In this document: positions 62,263-64,000 of the stretch, piece by piece
Layout: every line of letters starts with the position of its first letter
Numbering within the stretch: the stretch's first letter is position 1
Source: Mycobacteriales bacterium
GTDB taxonomy: Bacteria; Actinomycetota; Actinomycetes; Mycobacteriales; CADCTP01
Direction: 5' to 3'
Length of the DNA stretch: 64,000 nt
Assembly (NCBI GenBank): GCA_035995165.1
Contig: DASYKU010000048.1
Location: forward strand, 1 to 64,000
The notes under the pieces: model-generated
What the model saw: only the letters and a program-made list of their open reading frames with translations
Told to the model about the DNA's origin: nothing
Database searches by the model: none
Made by a program: the position numbers and the translations under genes

Positions 62263-62958
62263 ATGGATCACCCGATCACGCTGATCACCGGCGCCAACAA
62301 GGGCCTCGGGTACGAGACGGCCCGCCGCCTGCTCGCCGCCGGCCACACCGTGCTGCTCGGCGCCCGCGACCGCGTCCGGGGCGAGGCGGCGGCGGGCGAG
62401 CTCGGCGCCGCCTTCGTGCCGATCGACGTCACCGACGAGGCCGGCGTCGGCGCCGCCGCCGACCACGTCCGCGAGCGCCACGGCCGCCTCGACGTGCTGA
62501 TCAACAACGCCGGCATCGTCGGCCCCCGGGGCCCGCTCGCCGACACGACCGCGGCCGAGGCGCTCGCGACGTTCGACACCAACGTCCTCGGCGTCGTCCG
62601 CGTCACCCACGCGTTCCTGCCGCTGCTCCGCGAATCCGAGCACCCGCGGATCGTCAACGTCTCCAGCGGGACCGGGACGATCAGCCGGATGGAGGAGATC
62701 GGCTGGAACCAGGAGGTGGCGCCGGCGATCTACTCGACCAGCAAGGCCGCGCTGAGCATGCTCACCCTGCACTACGCGCACGCGCTGCCCGGCATCCTGG
62801 TCAACGCCGTCGACCCGGGCTACACCGCGACCGCGCTCAACGACTTCCAGGGCACCCAGACCATCGCCCAGGGCACCGACCTGATCGTCGAGCTGGCGAC
62901 CCTCCCACCCGGCGGCCCCACCGCCACCGTCCGCCGGCACTGGACGACCCCGGCGTAG
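62263..62958 (+). CDS. short-chain dehydrogenase (SDR)
   Basis: This 231-aa SDR has TGANKGLGYE for NADP at residues 9-18, NNAGIVG near 86, catalytic Ser in VNVSSGTGT and YSTSKAA (YxxxK) near 165. It resembles carbonyl-reductase-like actinomycete SDRs. The substrate is unknown. It is divergent from the AHSA1 operon. Confidence 0.92.
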   Translation: MDHPITLITGANKGLGYETARRLLAAGHTVLLGARDRVRGEAAAGELGAAFVPIDVTDEAGVGAAADHVRERHGRLDVLINNAGIVGPRGPLADTTAAEALATFDTNVLGVVRVTHAFLPLLRESEHPRIVNVSSGTGTISRMEEIGWNQEVAPAIYSTSKAALSMLTLHYAHALPGILVNAVDPGYTATALNDFQGTQTIAQGTDLIVELATLPPGGPTATVRRHWTTPA

Positions 62959-62996
62959 CATCCGCAGCGCACGATCGACCCGAGGAGGTGAGACCC

Positions 62997-63044
62997 ATTT
63001 CCGCACAGTCCGGCTGGGTGCTCCCGACCTCCAGGCTCGCCTGA
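62997..63044 (+). other. possible AUU-start leader peptide before the hydrolase gene
   Basis: A strong ribosome site (GAGGAGGTGAGACCC, 62982-62996) is followed by ATT, not ATG, and a 15-codon frame (SAQSGWVLPTSRLA) to TGA. The next ATG (63084) opens the hydrolase gene. AUU starts are known mainly for infC. This may be a leader peptide, a decayed start or coincidence. Confidence 0.3.
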
Positions 63045-63083
63045 CGGGAGTGCCGGCAGAAGGCATCCCGAAAGGCGAACTCC

Positions 63084-63836
63084 ATGTACTTCACCGCGAC
63101 GGCGACCGCCGACGGCGTCACCGAACGCCTCTTCACGCTCGACGACGTCCCCGGCGTCCTCTGGACCCCGGCCGACGCCGGCCGTCCGCCGGGCGCCGCC
63201 GGCGGTCCGCTGATCCTGCTCGGCCACGGCGGCGGCCAGCACAAGAGGGCGCCGGGCCTGCTCGCCCGGGCCCGCCGCTTCGTGGCCGCGGGCTTCACGG
63301 TCGCCGCCGTCGACGCCCCCGGCCACGGCGACCGGCCGACCGCCGCCCGCGAGCAGCGGTACGCGGAACTGGCCCGGCGGGTCGCCGCCGGCGAACCGCT
63401 GGCCGACCTGATGACCCGGGAGAACGCCGAGCTGGCCGCGGTCGCGGTCCCGGAGTGGCGCGTCACCCTCGACGCCCTGCTCGACGGCGGCCACGCGCAC
63501 GGCCCGGTCGGCTACTGGGGCGTCTCGATGGGCGCCGGCCTCGGCCTCCCGTTCGTCGCCGCCGACGCCCGGATCGGGGCCGCGGTGCTCGGCCTCGCCG
63601 CCGGCGCCGGGCTGGTCGAGGCGGCGGCCCGGATCACCGTCCCGGTCGAGTTCCTGCTGCAGTGGGACGACGACGTGGTGCCGCGCGCGGGCGGCCTGGC
63701 CCTCTTCGACGCGTTCGCCTCAGCGGAGAAGACCCTGCACGCCAACCCGGGCGGCCACACCGCCGTCCCCGCCTTCGAACTGGACAGCGCCGAGCGCTTC
63801 TTCCGCCGCCACCTCAGCCGCGCAGACCCGCGATGA
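63084..63836 (+). CDS. alpha/beta hydrolase (dienelactone-hydrolase-like)
   Basis: This 250-aa protein has LILLGHGGGQHKRAP near residue 45, nucleophile Ser in YWGVSMGAGLG near 150, Asp in LLQWDDDVVP and His in NPGGHTAVP. It should cleave an ester or lactone; no specific substrate can be named. Confidence 0.88.
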   Translation: MYFTATATADGVTERLFTLDDVPGVLWTPADAGRPPGAAGGPLILLGHGGGQHKRAPGLLARARRFVAAGFTVAAVDAPGHGDRPTAAREQRYAELARRVAAGEPLADLMTRENAELAAVAVPEWRVTLDALLDGGHAHGPVGYWGVSMGAGLGLPFVAADARIGAAVLGLAAGAGLVEAAARITVPVEFLLQWDDDVVPRAGGLALFDAFASAEKTLHANPGGHTAVPAFELDSAERFFRRHLSRADPR

Positions 63837-64000
63837 GCAGGTCGATCAGGCGGGTCGGGTCGTAGTTGTCGTCGGCGCCGATGCAGAGCTGGCCGACGCC
63901 GCGCAGCAGCTCGAGGGGTGGACCGCCCGGGAGCACCACCTCGGCCGGTACGTGACCGAGCAGCCGCCGTACTCGATCCTGCAGCGCGGCATCGAGACGC
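63814..64000 (-). CDS. C-terminus of a TetR-type regulator (cut by window edge)
   Basis: The minus strand reads LDAALQDRVRRLLGHVPAEV and ends GADDNYDPTRLIDLLIAGLR and a stop, matching a common TetR-family C-terminus. The HTH lies beyond the edge. It overlaps the convergent hydrolase gene by 23 bases. Confidence 0.6.
   Translation of the reverse strand, partial: RLDAALQDRVRRLLGHVPAEVVLPGGPPLELLRGVGQLCIGADDNYDPTRLIDLLIAGLRG

Overview
This window comes from a very GC-rich actinomycete chromosome. Wobble positions are almost all G or C, and GTG starts and 4-bp GTGA/ATGA gene overlaps are common. The gene content is also typical: PucR, CGNR and LuxR-type regulators, a probable F420-dependent PPOX protein, a DesA3-type desaturase with its reductase, and an M36 peptidase. 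I see no rRNA, tRNA, CRISPR array or intact transposase, and I cannot name the genus.

Layout. (1) 1-9.5 kb: a minus-strand catabolic operon. It holds a permease, a lipoprotein binding protein, a fused ATPase-permease, an M24 peptidase-fold enzyme and three consecutive zinc alcohol dehydrogenases, the last cut by the window edge. Upstream is an XRE-cupin regulator. Both promoters carry the same 20-bp block (17 of 20 identical) at the -10 region, which looks like the regulator's operator. (2) 9.5-24 kb: small single-gene units (TAP-like hydrolase, haloalkane dehalogenase with a coupled CheB-like esterase, LuxR-type response regulators, MarR, DOPA-dioxygenase homologue, NCS1 permease) with many broken genes between them. 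(3) 25-36 kb: a secreted M36 metallopeptidase, a glutaryl-CoA dehydrogenase-like enzyme, a GH13 enzyme, and a fatty-acid desaturase/ferredoxin-reductase pair divergent from a PucR regulator. (4) 36-43 kb: a decayed zone with a head-on junction of two truncated genes, CocE and HbpS-type remnants, and an OafA-type acyltransferase. (5) 43-48 kb: an ABC exporter operon (1024-aa FtsX permease, two different ATPases) preceded by a possible 41-aa membrane peptide. (6) 49-57.5 kb: a full phenylacetate degradation locus, paaABCDE on the plus strand divergent from paaK-paaR-paaZ, with two matching palindromes between them. (7) 57.5-64 kb: an MFS exporter with a CGNR regulator, a TMEM175-like channel, an ArsR/AHSA1/DUF899 operon with its own operator, an SDR, a hydrolase and a TetR end.

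How the genes fit together. The first operon most likely imports and degrades one small, probably polyol-like, compound under the XRE-cupin regulator. The paa locus activates phenylacetate (PaaK), epoxidises it (PaaABCE, with PaaD for assembly) and opens the ring (PaaZ), controlled by PaaR. The desaturase and reductase form a redox pair.

The least ordinary features are repeats and breakage. A roughly 110-bp intercistronic repeat occurs inside the sugar-ABC operon and again at the paaA/paaB junction, where it lengthens PaaB. A 94-bp palindromic MITE-like element flanked by CTAG supplies the stop codons of two convergent genes. Short tandem duplications contain the stop codons of four genes. 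At least ten genes are truncated or frameshifted.
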